A DNA stretch of 64,000 nucleotides. Origin: Altererythrobacter sp. TH136. GTDB taxonomy: Bacteria > Pseudomonadota > Alphaproteobacteria > Sphingomonadales > Sphingomonadaceae. A program made the position numbers and the translations under genes. The notes beneath the pieces are model-generated. The model ran no database searches. It had not been told where the DNA came from and worked only from the letters and a program-made list of their open reading frames with translations. Every line of letters starts with the position of its first letter. Position 1 is the stretch's first letter. Below are positions 53,294 through 61,616 of this stretch, in pieces. Location: positions 1,178,001 to 1,242,000 of the forward strand of contig NZ_CP041409.1 in the NCBI RefSeq assembly GCF_007065885.1. Direction: 5' to 3'.

Positions 53294-55405
53294 TTGAAAC
53301 CATATACGCGATCGATCATCGAACTGTTTGACGGCAAAAAGCGCTACTTAATCCCGCTGTACCAGCGACAATATGCGTGGAAGATCGCGCCACAGCTCGA
53401 CCTACTTTGGGAAGATATTGAGCGCGCGGTTCGCTACTTGAATACTGACAGGGCCGCATTGACCCCTCATTTTATGGGCGCGATGGTAATTAGCCAGGTC
53501 AAAACCTACGGAAAACAGGTCCAAGCATTTGAGATCATCGATGGCCAACAGCGCCTCACGACGTTTCAGCTCTTGCTTTCGGCTCTGCGAGATGTCGCAA
53601 TCGCCAATGGTTCAAAATATGGCGCAGAGCTCGGCAAATACCTGCTCAACGACGGAGTAATGGAAGAACCGCACGTGGAGCGGTACAAGCTCTGGCCTTC
53701 CTTGATCGACCGACGGGCTTTCGTGGGGCTGATCGATCCAGATGTTGAACTGGACACGATCGCGGAAAAGCCGCTGGACGAGGACGGAGTGGTCCGTCGG
53801 GCCGCTGGTGCCCAAGCCTATTTCAAGGGAAAGATCGAGGCTCACGTTAAGGTAGCCGGCGTATTCGATGAGGACCGCCTGGAGACGTTGTTTGAGGCCT
53901 TGAAGGAAGGCCTTGCGGCGGTCTCGATCGAGCTTGAAAGTGGGGATGACGCTCAAACCATTTTTGAAACCCTCAATAGCCGCGGGGTTGATCTAACCGC
54001 AGGCGATTTGATGCGGAACTTCATATTTCAGCGCGCGAAGGGGCTCGGCCTCGCTGATGGGTCGCTAATCGTTGACAAGCTTTATATGAAGCACTGGTTG
54101 CCGCTCGATCGTGCCTTTTGGAACGAGCCGGCTTCTAGGGGGCGGCAGGTGCGCACTCGCCTGGATTGGATGTTGACTGATCACCTCTCGACACAGGTTG
54201 GCGACCTAGTGTCGGTCGACAATCTGTTCGAAACCTACAGGCGCTGGATTTTGGATAAGCGTCCCTTCGACAACGTCATGGAGGAATTAGAGTCCATTTC
54301 TGCCACCGCGGCCGTTGAGAAGCGGCTCTTTGAGCAGGATAAGCAGGATGCCCTTGGTCGCTTCGGCCGCTTTGCGGAGGCATTCGATGTGTCAACCACA
54401 ATGCCTCTCGTCGTCTACCTTGCGACCGATCCCGACGTTGCTGACCGGCTGGAGGACGCGCTTCAGGCGCTCGAAAGTTACATCTTGCGCCGCGACATCT
54501 GCGGGCTGACTACCAAGAACTACAACAAGTTGTTTGTCGGCCTGATTGGGCGCCTCCGCGCCGCAGAAGGGGACAAGGTCGCCGCCCTGATCACCTTTCT
54601 TTCCTCGAGGAAATCCGAAATCGACGTTTGGCCGGACGACACCGCGTGGATGCAAGGCTGGCTCGGCCGTGATCAATACAAGGGTGCCCGACAGGCACGA
54701 CTACGATTTTTGTTCGAAGCCATCGAGCAAAAGAAGCGGTCAACCCTCAACGAAGAAATAGATATCAAATCCGCCCTTACCATTGAGCACATCATGCCTC
54801 AATCGTGGCAGGCCTCCTGGCCTGTGCCTGGTTTCGACCACCTCGAGACCGACGAACTTGATCCAGATCTCTTGCTCCGGCAGGCCGAGCGAACCGGCGC
54901 GGTCAACAAGCTGGGAAATCTCACCCTCCTAACCGGTGCCTTAAATACGACGGTCTCAAACGGGCCCTACTCGGTCAAAATGCCGGCGCTCCGGGCGCAT
55001 TCAAGCCTGGCGCTAAACCGGGAGCTCAATGCCTTCGATGTATGGAATGAGGATACGATCGCGAAACGCGGTGCGGCGCTTTTCAAGGTCGCACAGCAGC
55101 TGTGGATGGCGCCTGAGCCCCAAGACAATGCGCTCAATTGGGAGACCTTGATCCAACAGCAGAAAGCTGGGCTGCCTGCGAATGGGACGGCCTGCCGCTT
55201 TCGGTTTGGAGGTCAGGAATACAGGGCGACGGTATTCGACGGCGCAATGCAGGTTGAAGGTCTGGAAGGATCATTTGGGAGCTTCTCAGCCGCGTCGAAG
55301 GCCGTCACTCAGACAAGCCGCAATGGTTGGTTCGACTGGCACTTGCTCGATGAGCATGGTGATTGGACGCTAGCCGACGACTGGCGGAAGATCGCCACTT
55401 CTTAA
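53294..55405 (+). CDS. GmrSD-like DUF262-DUF1524 restriction protein
   Basis: About 703 aa. The N-terminal DUF262 domain has YLIPLYQRQYAWK and FEIIDGQQRLTTFQLLL (about residue 75), the nucleotide-dependent ParB-like core, then TIFETLNSRGVDLTAGDLMRNF. The C-terminal DUF1524 domain has the HNH-type LTIEHIMPQSW (about 500) and VNKLGNLTLLTGALNTTVSN. This fused layout matches type IV restriction enzymes such as GmrSD, which cut sugar-modified phage cytosine. The TTG at 53294 is preferred (AGGGGGA upstream, and it begins the conserved domain); a TTG at 53237 is possible. Confidence 0.88.
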   Translation: MKPYTRSIIELFDGKKRYLIPLYQRQYAWKIAPQLDLLWEDIERAVRYLNTDRAALTPHFMGAMVISQVKTYGKQVQAFEIIDGQQRLTTFQLLLSALRDVAIANGSKYGAELGKYLLNDGVMEEPHVERYKLWPSLIDRRAFVGLIDPDVELDTIAEKPLDEDGVVRRAAGAQAYFKGKIEAHVKVAGVFDEDRLETLFEALKEGLAAVSIELESGDDAQTIFETLNSRGVDLTAGDLMRNFIFQRAKGLGLADGSLIVDKLYMKHWLPLDRAFWNEPASRGRQVRTRLDWMLTDHLSTQVGDLVSVDNLFETYRRWILDKRPFDNVMEELESISATAAVEKRLFEQDKQDALGRFGRFAEAFDVSTTMPLVVYLATDPDVADRLEDALQALESYILRRDICGLTTKNYNKLFVGLIGRLRAAEGDKVAALITFLSSRKSEIDVWPDDTAWMQGWLGRDQYKGARQARLRFLFEAIEQKKRSTLNEEIDIKSALTIEHIMPQSWQASWPVPGFDHLETDELDPDLLLRQAERTGAVNKLGNLTLLTGALNTTVSNGPYSVKMPALRAHSSLALNRELNAFDVWNEDTIAKRGAALFKVAQQLWMAPEPQDNALNWETLIQQQKAGLPANGTACRFRFGGQEYRATVFDGAMQVEGLEGSFGSFSAASKAVTQTSRNGWFDWHLLDEHGDWTLADDWRKIATS

Positions 55406-55724
55406 GTCCGTCTCCTAAGCCGCGCCCTGCGCTCGGCTGGGCAAGAGGCGGTAGAACCCCGATCCAGTGCGCCTTGTTCGATAGCCACGCCCTCACAGGA
55501 AAATGGGTTTGACCGCGGTTCGACCGCACTCGTTTTAAGGCGCGCCTTTCCTAGGACGTTGATCTCTGTTCGCTTTTTGTCCCATAGCAGCCGTCGAGTG
55601 TTCAGCAGGCATTTTGTGCTCAAAAAGCGGGTGCGTTGGAGGCGATATATGGTGATAAGGCCACCCGCCGGGTTGTGTTCGGCAATGGAGCTACAGAGCG
55701 GTTCGGAGCGAAATTAGGAACGAA
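55406..55724. other. Spacer before the methyltransferase module
   Basis: No gene is recognised in this 319-nt stretch. It contains a TTGACC-containing direct echo (ttgaccgcggttcgaccgc near 55509) and becomes AT-rich just before the next gene, as expected for a promoter. No boxes are assigned. Confidence 0.4.
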
Positions 55725-57488
55725 GTGTTGAACGATTTGACGTCCACCAATGCCACTTTTCAGCAGCGTCTTCGGGCCTTCCGGAAGGAACATGGCCTCA
55801 GTTTAGATCGCTTGGCAGACCGCATCGGGACAAAAGCCTATACAGTCCGGCGTTGGGAAATCGGTACTTCGCGCCCCGATCGCGAAGCGGCGAACGCACT
55901 CGCTGCCATAGGTTTTGGTCCCATCTCCGATGAGGAAACAAACCTGTCCTCTCGGTCACGAGGCTCGGCTGCTTTGCGTTCAGAAGGTGGCGGGGGTCCT
56001 CAGGCTACATCGGCGATCGCCCCGGCACTTTATGGAGCGACATATCCCGCGTGGGTCGCAAACGGACCACAAGATCAAGAAGCGTTCTATGGGAAGCTCG
56101 TTGAACTGCAACTCTCCGGGATCGCTGACGGCGCGCGCCTGTCCCTAATCGACGAGTTTGAGCAAGGCAAACAGACAGCGCAGGCCCTCCTTGAGTCTCC
56201 AAAGCCCACGGCAGCAAGTTGGAATTCAAACTACGGGTCTCACGGCTGGCATAGATATGTCGGGCGCTTCCCTCCACATGTTGTGAGGGCGCTGCTGAAT
56301 CACTTTGGGGTTGGTCCGCAATCTCTGGTCTGCGACCCTTTCTCCGGAAGCGGGACAACTGCTGTCGAGTGTCGCTTGCTGGGCATCCCTTTTGTCGGCG
56401 TTGAGATTGGAGCCCTTTCTCACCTTATGGGAGAAGTTAAGGCCAAGTTTCCAAAGGATTCAAAGATAATATCCCTCCTTGCCGATAGCTTCGAGGCGTC
56501 ATTTCGGGCGGCCGAGAAGATATTCCTTGAGAAAAAAGGTCGCTCGTTCAATGTAGCGGATGTGCTGGCTCGTAAAGGAAATACCGTCCCGAGCTTTGCA
56601 AACATTGAAAAGTGGTTCACGCCAGAAGCATTTCTCGGAGTATCTCTTACTGTTGAAATTGCACAGTCTCTGAATGCGACGGAACGAGACCTTACCTTGG
56701 TTGCCTTATCGGCTAAGATGCGCAGTATCGGCAACGTGGACGTTGATGTGGTGCGTGCAGAGTACAGCAAGGTACCTCGAGAGGGTGTCGACGTTTGCAA
56801 GTTGGTGAGTCGGCATTTGCGGAAGATGGCTTCAGACGTGCAGAAAATGGCCATTACGCACGCATCGACCATAGGTGATGCAGCTAGTATCCGGCTCATT
56901 GAAGGTTCGGCGTTATCAGTCGACCTGCCGATTGCCTCAATTGATGCAGTAGTCACATCTCCGCCCTACGGCGTGGAAGCCTTGAGTTACCTCAGAACGC
57001 ACCTGCTTTCATATCGCTCATTAGCAAGCATCCTTCGTCATGACCCCTACGATGTACGAGAGCAGACGGTGGGGTCGGAGTATCTTGAGGAGTCAGTGGT
57101 TCCCGAACTTCTGGAAGTTGCGGGTACATCTCCGACATTCCGTGAATTCTTTGCACGTCCTACTGAAACCGAGGACAAAAAGTCCCGTCAGCGACGCGCC
57201 GGCATGATCAAGTTTTTCGAGGACATGCATCTGATGGGCATTCGGTTGGCAACCTGGCTTAAGGACGACGGAAGAGTCGCGTGGGTAATAGGAAATAAGC
57301 GCCTCGGCGATCGCGTAATACCTACTGACAAAATAATAGAAGAGTCGTTTCGAGCAAATGGTCTCGAATTGTACGACGTGGTACGCCATAAGTTGAAGAC
57401 GAATAATAGCAATTCTCAGGTCCCTTGGCAGGAAAGAATTATCCAAGAAGAAGCGATTATGCTCTTTAAAAGAGTTCCCCGCCGGTGA
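55725..57488 (+). CDS. HTH-fused DNA methyltransferase
   Basis: A 587-aa protein. The N-terminal XRE-type HTH (about residues 6-65, FRKEHGLSLDRLADRIGTKAYTVRRWEIG) is fused to an amino-methyltransferase core with AdoMet motif I CDPFSGSGTTAVE (about 203) and catalytic motif IV TSPPYGVEAL (about 411). This puts motif I before motif IV, although both look like the N4-cytosine/N6-adenine beta type. The HTH may give self-regulation like a controller protein. It overlaps the next gene by 4 nt. The GC content is lower than in the flanking cargo. Confidence 0.85.
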   Translation: MLNDLTSTNATFQQRLRAFRKEHGLSLDRLADRIGTKAYTVRRWEIGTSRPDREAANALAAIGFGPISDEETNLSSRSRGSAALRSEGGGGPQATSAIAPALYGATYPAWVANGPQDQEAFYGKLVELQLSGIADGARLSLIDEFEQGKQTAQALLESPKPTAASWNSNYGSHGWHRYVGRFPPHVVRALLNHFGVGPQSLVCDPFSGSGTTAVECRLLGIPFVGVEIGALSHLMGEVKAKFPKDSKIISLLADSFEASFRAAEKIFLEKKGRSFNVADVLARKGNTVPSFANIEKWFTPEAFLGVSLTVEIAQSLNATERDLTLVALSAKMRSIGNVDVDVVRAEYSKVPREGVDVCKLVSRHLRKMASDVQKMAITHASTIGDAASIRLIEGSALSVDLPIASIDAVVTSPPYGVEALSYLRTHLLSYRSLASILRHDPYDVREQTVGSEYLEESVVPELLEVAGTSPTFREFFARPTETEDKKSRQRRAGMIKFFEDMHLMGIRLATWLKDDGRVAWVIGNKRLGDRVIPTDKIIEESFRANGLELYDVVRHKLKTNNSNSQVPWQERIIQEEAIMLFKRVPRR

Positions 57489-57991
57489 AGCGTTGGACGG
57501 AGGGGTATGTTCATCTGCGAATGCGCGAAACAATCAGGAGTGCTGGCTTCCAGCTGATTGCCGGGGAGTTCCCAGGGGGAAGCGATCATGAACTTTATGC
57601 ATTGAATGTGACCGACCCAAGCGTTGCGAGGGATTTCAGCCCAGATCCTCGCCGACACAGTGCAGGTGAGCTCATCCCCGATCTAGTTGCGTTGAAAGGC
57701 AGGGCCCTTCTTATCGGAGAGGCAAAAGTCGACTACGACGAGGCGGATCGCGGGAAGCTTCTTACTCTAGTAACTTACCGTTTGGCTGATCTTTATCTAG
57801 CATTGGAGAAGTTTGCTCTCGAACGCGGATTCCCTGAGTTGTTACCCTTAGACACATTGGTCCTGATGCCTACGCTGGTGTTCACGAGCCGGCGGAAGAT
57901 GAACGTATTACCGGCGGATGTTTCGTGCTTGATCCTGGACGCTGATGGCAGCTCATCTTGCACGGGGTCTCTGGCTGAGGTCGCTCGCTAA
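57485..57991 (+). CDS. Small PD-(D/E)XK restriction endonuclease-like protein
   Basis: A 168-aa protein with a compact nuclease motif ELIPDLVALKGRALLIGEAKVDYDEADR (PD near residue 64, then E-A-K near 78-80), the classic PD-(D/E)XK arrangement. It overlaps the HTH-methyltransferase upstream by 4 nt and the second methyltransferase downstream by 1 nt (TAATG). The three genes form one translationally coupled unit. It is the best candidate for the cutting partner of the methyltransferases. Confidence 0.75.
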   Translation: MKRWTEGYVHLRMRETIRSAGFQLIAGEFPGGSDHELYALNVTDPSVARDFSPDPRRHSAGELIPDLVALKGRALLIGEAKVDYDEADRGKLLTLVTYRLADLYLALEKFALERGFPELLPLDTLVLMPTLVFTSRRKMNVLPADVSCLILDADGSSSCTGSLAEVAR

Positions 57992-59136
57992 TGAGCGCGC
58001 CGGGTGCGGAGTCAGTGCGGTCAAAAGTACTCAATGCAGATTGGAATTTCTGGAACACCGACACGGGATATTTGACCCACTCTGCGCATCGCTACTCGGG
58101 CAAATTCATTCCGCAGATCGCGCGCCAGGCGATCGAATTCTTATCCTCACCCGGGGACTTAATAGTCGATCCGTACTGCGGGTCCGGCACGACACTTGTG
58201 GAAGCAGGTCTGGCCGGCCGACGGGCGATTGGGATCGACATGAACCCCCTCGCCGTGCTTATCGCGTCTGTAAAAATTACGCCCGTCGAGCTCGCGTCGC
58301 TGAAGGAATTTGGTCGTCGTATGCGGGCGACGATCGCCCAGCTCCCCGGCGAAGGATTATTTGCTGCGCCCACATTGATGCGAGATGAGGGCGACGCTCG
58401 GCTTGATGACCCATGGTTCAGGAAATGGTTTCAGCCTCAAGTCTTGCGTGACCTTATTGCGATTCACAACTCTATTATGGAGGAGACAGACGCCCGACTG
58501 CAGAACATTGGCCTGACGGCATTCAGTGACATACTCCGCCGCGCAAGCAACGCTCACCAAGGCTACCCAAACGTCATGTTCGACAAGCGGGGAGGCGAGC
58601 GCCCACGACCCGGCCGATATTTCCTGAAAGCGATCGAGCTGCTGATTGAGCGCGTCGGCGGGCTTTCACAAGAGGGGAACTGGGGAGACATTCACGCCAC
58701 AAAAGGTGACGCGAGGAATCTTTCTCTGAGTGACAAAGTAGCGCAGGCGGTCGTCACACACCCACCCTACGTCGGGTCTATTCCCTACGCGGAGTACGGA
58801 ACACTCAGTTTAACTTGGCTCGGCTATGACCACAAGGCGCTTGATCGTGAACTCACCGGGGGTCAGCGTCAGTCCAGAACCGTACTTGATCGTTTCACAA
58901 ACGACTACGCGAGGATGATCGCCGAATCTTACCGCATCACCCTCGACGGTGGCTTTCTATTTGTCCTCGTGGGAAATCCAACGATTAAGGGACAACTCAT
59001 CGATCTCACGGAGATGACGCGTAAACACGCAGAGGCCGCTGGATACGCAGAAGTGGCAATCGCAGTGCGCTCAGCCGAAAATCGACGAGCTAATAAGATG
59101 GGCGACGAGACTTTGCTGACCTTCAGACGCGCTTAG
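57991..59136 (+). CDS. DNA methyltransferase, second of module
   Basis: A 381-aa enzyme with LIVDPYCGSGTTLVEAGLAGR (AdoMet motif I, about residue 59), IGIDMNPLAVL and catalytic AVVTHPPYVGSIPY (about 256). The N-terminal SAHRYSGKFIPQIARQAIEFL is typical of type II/III N4/N6 methyltransferases. Like the upstream enzyme it has motif I before motif IV, and the two share the SGKF/GRFPPHVVRAL entrance segment, so they are probably related. Each may modify one strand of an asymmetric site. It overlaps the convergent nuclease-like gene by 4 nt. Confidence 0.85.
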   Translation: MSAPGAESVRSKVLNADWNFWNTDTGYLTHSAHRYSGKFIPQIARQAIEFLSSPGDLIVDPYCGSGTTLVEAGLAGRRAIGIDMNPLAVLIASVKITPVELASLKEFGRRMRATIAQLPGEGLFAAPTLMRDEGDARLDDPWFRKWFQPQVLRDLIAIHNSIMEETDARLQNIGLTAFSDILRRASNAHQGYPNVMFDKRGGERPRPGRYFLKAIELLIERVGGLSQEGNWGDIHATKGDARNLSLSDKVAQAVVTHPPYVGSIPYAEYGTLSLTWLGYDHKALDRELTGGQRQSRTVLDRFTNDYARMIAESYRITLDGGFLFVLVGNPTIKGQLIDLTEMTRKHAEAAGYAEVAIAVRSAENRRANKMGDETLLTFRRA

Positions 59137-60089
59137 AGGGCGTCCCTGGCGATCAAGCCGTCTTTAAACATAATCCCTTCCGCGGCATGCTTGAAAAGCC
59201 GTATGGCCTTGCGGCGCTGATTTGCGGCAGCCGTAACCCACATCCTATGTGTGATATTAGGGAACCAAAGAATCAATGCCCGATCAGAGTGCTCCGCAAT
59301 ATAGAGGTAGTGGTATAGGATCGCCATTCCTGTGTAGGGATCCGATCTAATTTTCTTCATACCCACATTATAGACGATAAGTTCTGCAGAGGCGATTCCG
59401 GCCGCGGCTGGATTCACACCATAACCGGCAAAAAAGGTCTTTTGAGTTACGATCTCAACAGATCGAGGCGGTAGATCATACTCTTTTGCCCGTTTGACTG
59501 TGGCTGCGAATTCGCCCCGCTCCTTGAGCATGCGGATGTGTATCTTCGATTCCAGCATCTGGCGGTTCAAATGGGCGATCGATGCGTCGGCCGGGATGTC
59601 TAGAAGGGTACCCACGTACTCCTTTACATCATCGTCTTTTTGGCGGTCCCGTCGAACCTCGCAAGCTGCATCGACAGGCCAATTGATGGTGGTCAGCGCG
59701 GTCTTGGTCACTCGTGTCATTGCATCAAGTGCGCCGAACAATCTAAGATTCATGTATCGTGGGCCTTGGGTTTGGCCCCCATGCTTTCGAGCCTTATAAG
59801 GACCAAAATAGAGGCACGGCACTCGGTGTTCCGCAGCAGCCGCCAACCTCGCAAAGCGCTGTCCCACATTATGACCACTTGGAACTTCTACCGTTTCCTC
59901 AACCACCAGAATTGGCCTGCCATCCCTCAGCAGAACGATGTCCGGTCGGTCGTAGCTAAGGACTCCCGCAGCCGCAGCGATACCCTTTGCATCACTTATA
60001 GCTATTTCATCAGCGTTCTTCAGAGCTGGATGGAGATTCTTAAACCACGCCGCCTCGTGCGGCTCATCGAACAATACGGTATATACCAT
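59133..60089 (-). CDS. Predicted nuclease-like protein, convergent to the methyltransferase
   Basis: A 318-aa protein. The N-terminal region carries SYDRPDIVLLRDGRPILVVEETVEV (PD at 49-50, then E-E-T at 64-66) followed by PSGHNVGQRFARLAAAAEHRVP and CLYFGPYK. The spacing matches a PD-(D/E)XK fold with Thr in place of the usual Lys. Such variants exist, but activity cannot be assumed. The position at the end of the module suggests a second restriction subunit or a separate nuclease. I do not recognise a named family. Confidence 0.6.
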   Translation of the reverse strand: MVYTVLFDEPHEAAWFKNLHPALKNADEIAISDAKGIAAAAGVLSYDRPDIVLLRDGRPILVVEETVEVPSGHNVGQRFARLAAAAEHRVPCLYFGPYKARKHGGQTQGPRYMNLRLFGALDAMTRVTKTALTTINWPVDAACEVRRDRQKDDDVKEYVGTLLDIPADASIAHLNRQMLESKIHIRMLKERGEFAATVKRAKEYDLPPRSVEIVTQKTFFAGYGVNPAAAGIASAELIVYNVGMKKIRSDPYTGMAILYHYLYIAEHSDRALILWFPNITHRMWVTAAANQRRKAIRLFKHAAEGIMFKDGLIARDAL

Positions 60090-60516
60090 GAGACCCCCAT
60101 GTCGTCGGGGGTTGTTGTCGCACGGCGATGCTCAGCGTCAAGGTCCTAATACCGCAGCAATGCACGGCCCTACAGCGGATACCACTATTCATTCAGCCGT
60201 CTTGTGGGGCCTCGCGTCTGTGCAGGGCCACTACGAGCGTGCGTTCTCGCGGCTAAGCACTATAACCCTCGGATGCTTTCGCCACCCGACCAGCCGCGCG
60301 CTATAAGAGTCGCAGCCGTATGGCTAAATTGGATCGACCTTTAAACCGAATGCCGGGCGCAACCAAACAGCATCGCGGCCCCTTAGCAAGGCAGCTGAGC
60401 CTGCGTTGAGTGGGTCGACCCAAAAGACTGCCCAAAGCGCCCCAAACAGGACCCAAGCGGCCGACCCAGCCGAACGACCGTCCCCCTTAACCCTCTCGAA
60501 TTGCCTGTTGAAAGAC
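60090..60516. other. Right end of element B, no gene seen
   Basis: About 430 nt without a credible gene between the nuclease-like gene and the tRNA. There is no integrase here, which is unusual for the tRNA-proximal end of an island. The right att copy begins at 60517. Confidence 0.5.
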
Positions 60517-60561
60517 TGGTGCCGCTTACAGGACTCGAACCTGTGACCCCATCATTACGAA
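60517..60561. repeat. Right att copy within tRNA-Thr
   Basis: The 3' 45 bases of the tRNA-Thr gene, identical to 19815-19859. The last 17 bases are also present at 5269-5285. This is the attachment site used by the island. Confidence 0.9.
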
Positions 60562-60592
60562 TGATGTGCTCTACCAACTGAGCTAAAGCGGC
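60517..60592 (-). tRNA. tRNA-Thr (anticodon CGU)
   Basis: A 76-nt gene read on the minus strand: a 7-bp acceptor stem GCCGCTT/AAGCGGC, D-arm AGCTCAGTTGGTAGAGC, anticodon stem CATCA/TGATG with loop TTCGTAA (anticodon CGT, reads ACG), T-arm ACAGG-TTCGAGT-CCTGT, and an encoded CCA. It is intact and serves as the integration target of the island. Confidence 0.97.
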
Positions 60593-60655
60593 ACTCGGGC
60601 GGGCCATTAACGCCGACGGCGGTTTGCCGCAACGCGTCTGTTGTCCGCGACAATC

Positions 60656-60729
60656 TGGAGGCCCGAGCCGGAATCGAACCGGCGTGCGAGGATTTGCAGT
60701 CCTCTACGTAACCACTCCGCCATCGGGCC
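60656..60729 (-). tRNA. tRNA-Cys (anticodon GCA)
   Basis: A 74-nt gene on the minus strand with acceptor stem GGCCCGA/TCGGGCC, D-arm GGCGGAGTGGTTACG, anticodon stem AGGA/TCCT with loop CTGCAAA (GCA), T-arm GCCGG-TTCGATT-CCGGC and an encoded CCA. It lies 63 nt upstream of tRNA-Thr on the same strand, so the two are probably one transcript. Confidence 0.96.
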
Positions 60730-60842
60730 CTAGCATGATAACGGCCCCCACTCGCGTGGAGGAAGCGGCGCCCTAGCGGCTCGCCGCGCGCAACGCAATC
60801 GGGACTGGCGAATGGTTTGCGTTTCGCTATGCAACGCAGCCT

Positions 60843-61616
60843 ATGCGTTTTGCCAACCTGATTGATGCGGTTCCCGCTGACACTCGCCCAGTCACCCTGT
60901 CGGGTGCGGAGAACTGGATGCAGGGGCGCACCCTGTTCGGCGGCGCATCGGCCGCGCTGGCGCTGGCGGCGGTGCGAAAAGCCATGCCCGATTTGCCGCC
61001 ATTCCGGGCCGCGCAAGTCGGCTTTGTCGCGCCGGTCGGGGCGAACCTGTCGTTCAAGGTCGAGATGGTGCGCCAGGGCCGTAACGTGACCCAGGTGCGT
61101 AGCGATATCGCCAGCGACGGCAAGCTCGCGCTCACCGCGCTGATGCTGTTTGGCGAAAGCCGGGAGCCGAATGCGCTGCACCCGGCGAGCAAGGTCGATC
61201 AATGGCCAGGAGCGCCGGAAGACTGCGAGGGCGTGCCAAGCCCGACCAACTTCTTCACCCAGAATCTTGAGATTCGCCGCGCGCAGGATGAACGGGGCAA
61301 GGGTCCGCCGCTGGTGCGCCGCTGGGTCCGTCTTGCCGACCGTGAGGGACTGGACCCGGTCATCCAGGCGATTGTCCTGGGGGATGCGCTGCCGCCCGGA
61401 TCCATGCGCGCGATGCAGCGCCAGGGGCCGCTGTCATCGATCAATTGGAGCTTTAACCTGCTCGATCCTGACGCGCGCACCCGCGACGGCTGGTTCCTGG
61501 CCGAAGCCGCCAGCGATCATGCCGACCACGGATACTCAAGCGAGCGACTCAGGCTGTGGAACGCCGATGGCGAGCAGGTACTTGCCGGGATGCAGGCGGC
61601 CGCCATTTTCGGCTAG
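60843..61616 (+). CDS. Acyl-CoA thioesterase-like (double hotdog) protein
   Basis: A 257-aa protein. Residues 24-45 (ENWMQGRTLFGGASAALALAAV) and the later SINWSFNLLDPDARTRDGWFLAEAASDHADHGYSSE segment with an active-site aspartate are characteristic of TesB/TE-II-type double hotdog thioesterases. It would hydrolyse acyl-CoA to fatty acid and CoA. It overlaps the convergent enoyl-CoA hydratase by 4 nt, in a small fatty-acid metabolism neighbourhood outside the island. Confidence 0.88.
   Translation: MRFANLIDAVPADTRPVTLSGAENWMQGRTLFGGASAALALAAVRKAMPDLPPFRAAQVGFVAPVGANLSFKVEMVRQGRNVTQVRSDIASDGKLALTALMLFGESREPNALHPASKVDQWPGAPEDCEGVPSPTNFFTQNLEIRRAQDERGKGPPLVRRWVRLADREGLDPVIQAIVLGDALPPGSMRAMQRQGPLSSINWSFNLLDPDARTRDGWFLAEAASDHADHGYSSERLRLWNADGEQVLAGMQAAAIFG

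Larger units (their letters stand above)
19815..60561. mobile_element. Integrated element B (about 40.7 kb)
   Basis: Bounded by two 45-bp identical segments of the tRNA-Thr gene, the right one inside the intact gene. It contains transporter and metabolism cargo, an internal integrase-plus-ATPase module and a dense set of defence-like genes. No integrase lies beside either end, and the second tyrosine recombinase is internal at about 32-33 kb. The region may therefore have been mobilised by the element A integrase or built by several insertions. No transfer or phage structural genes were seen. Confidence 0.65.
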
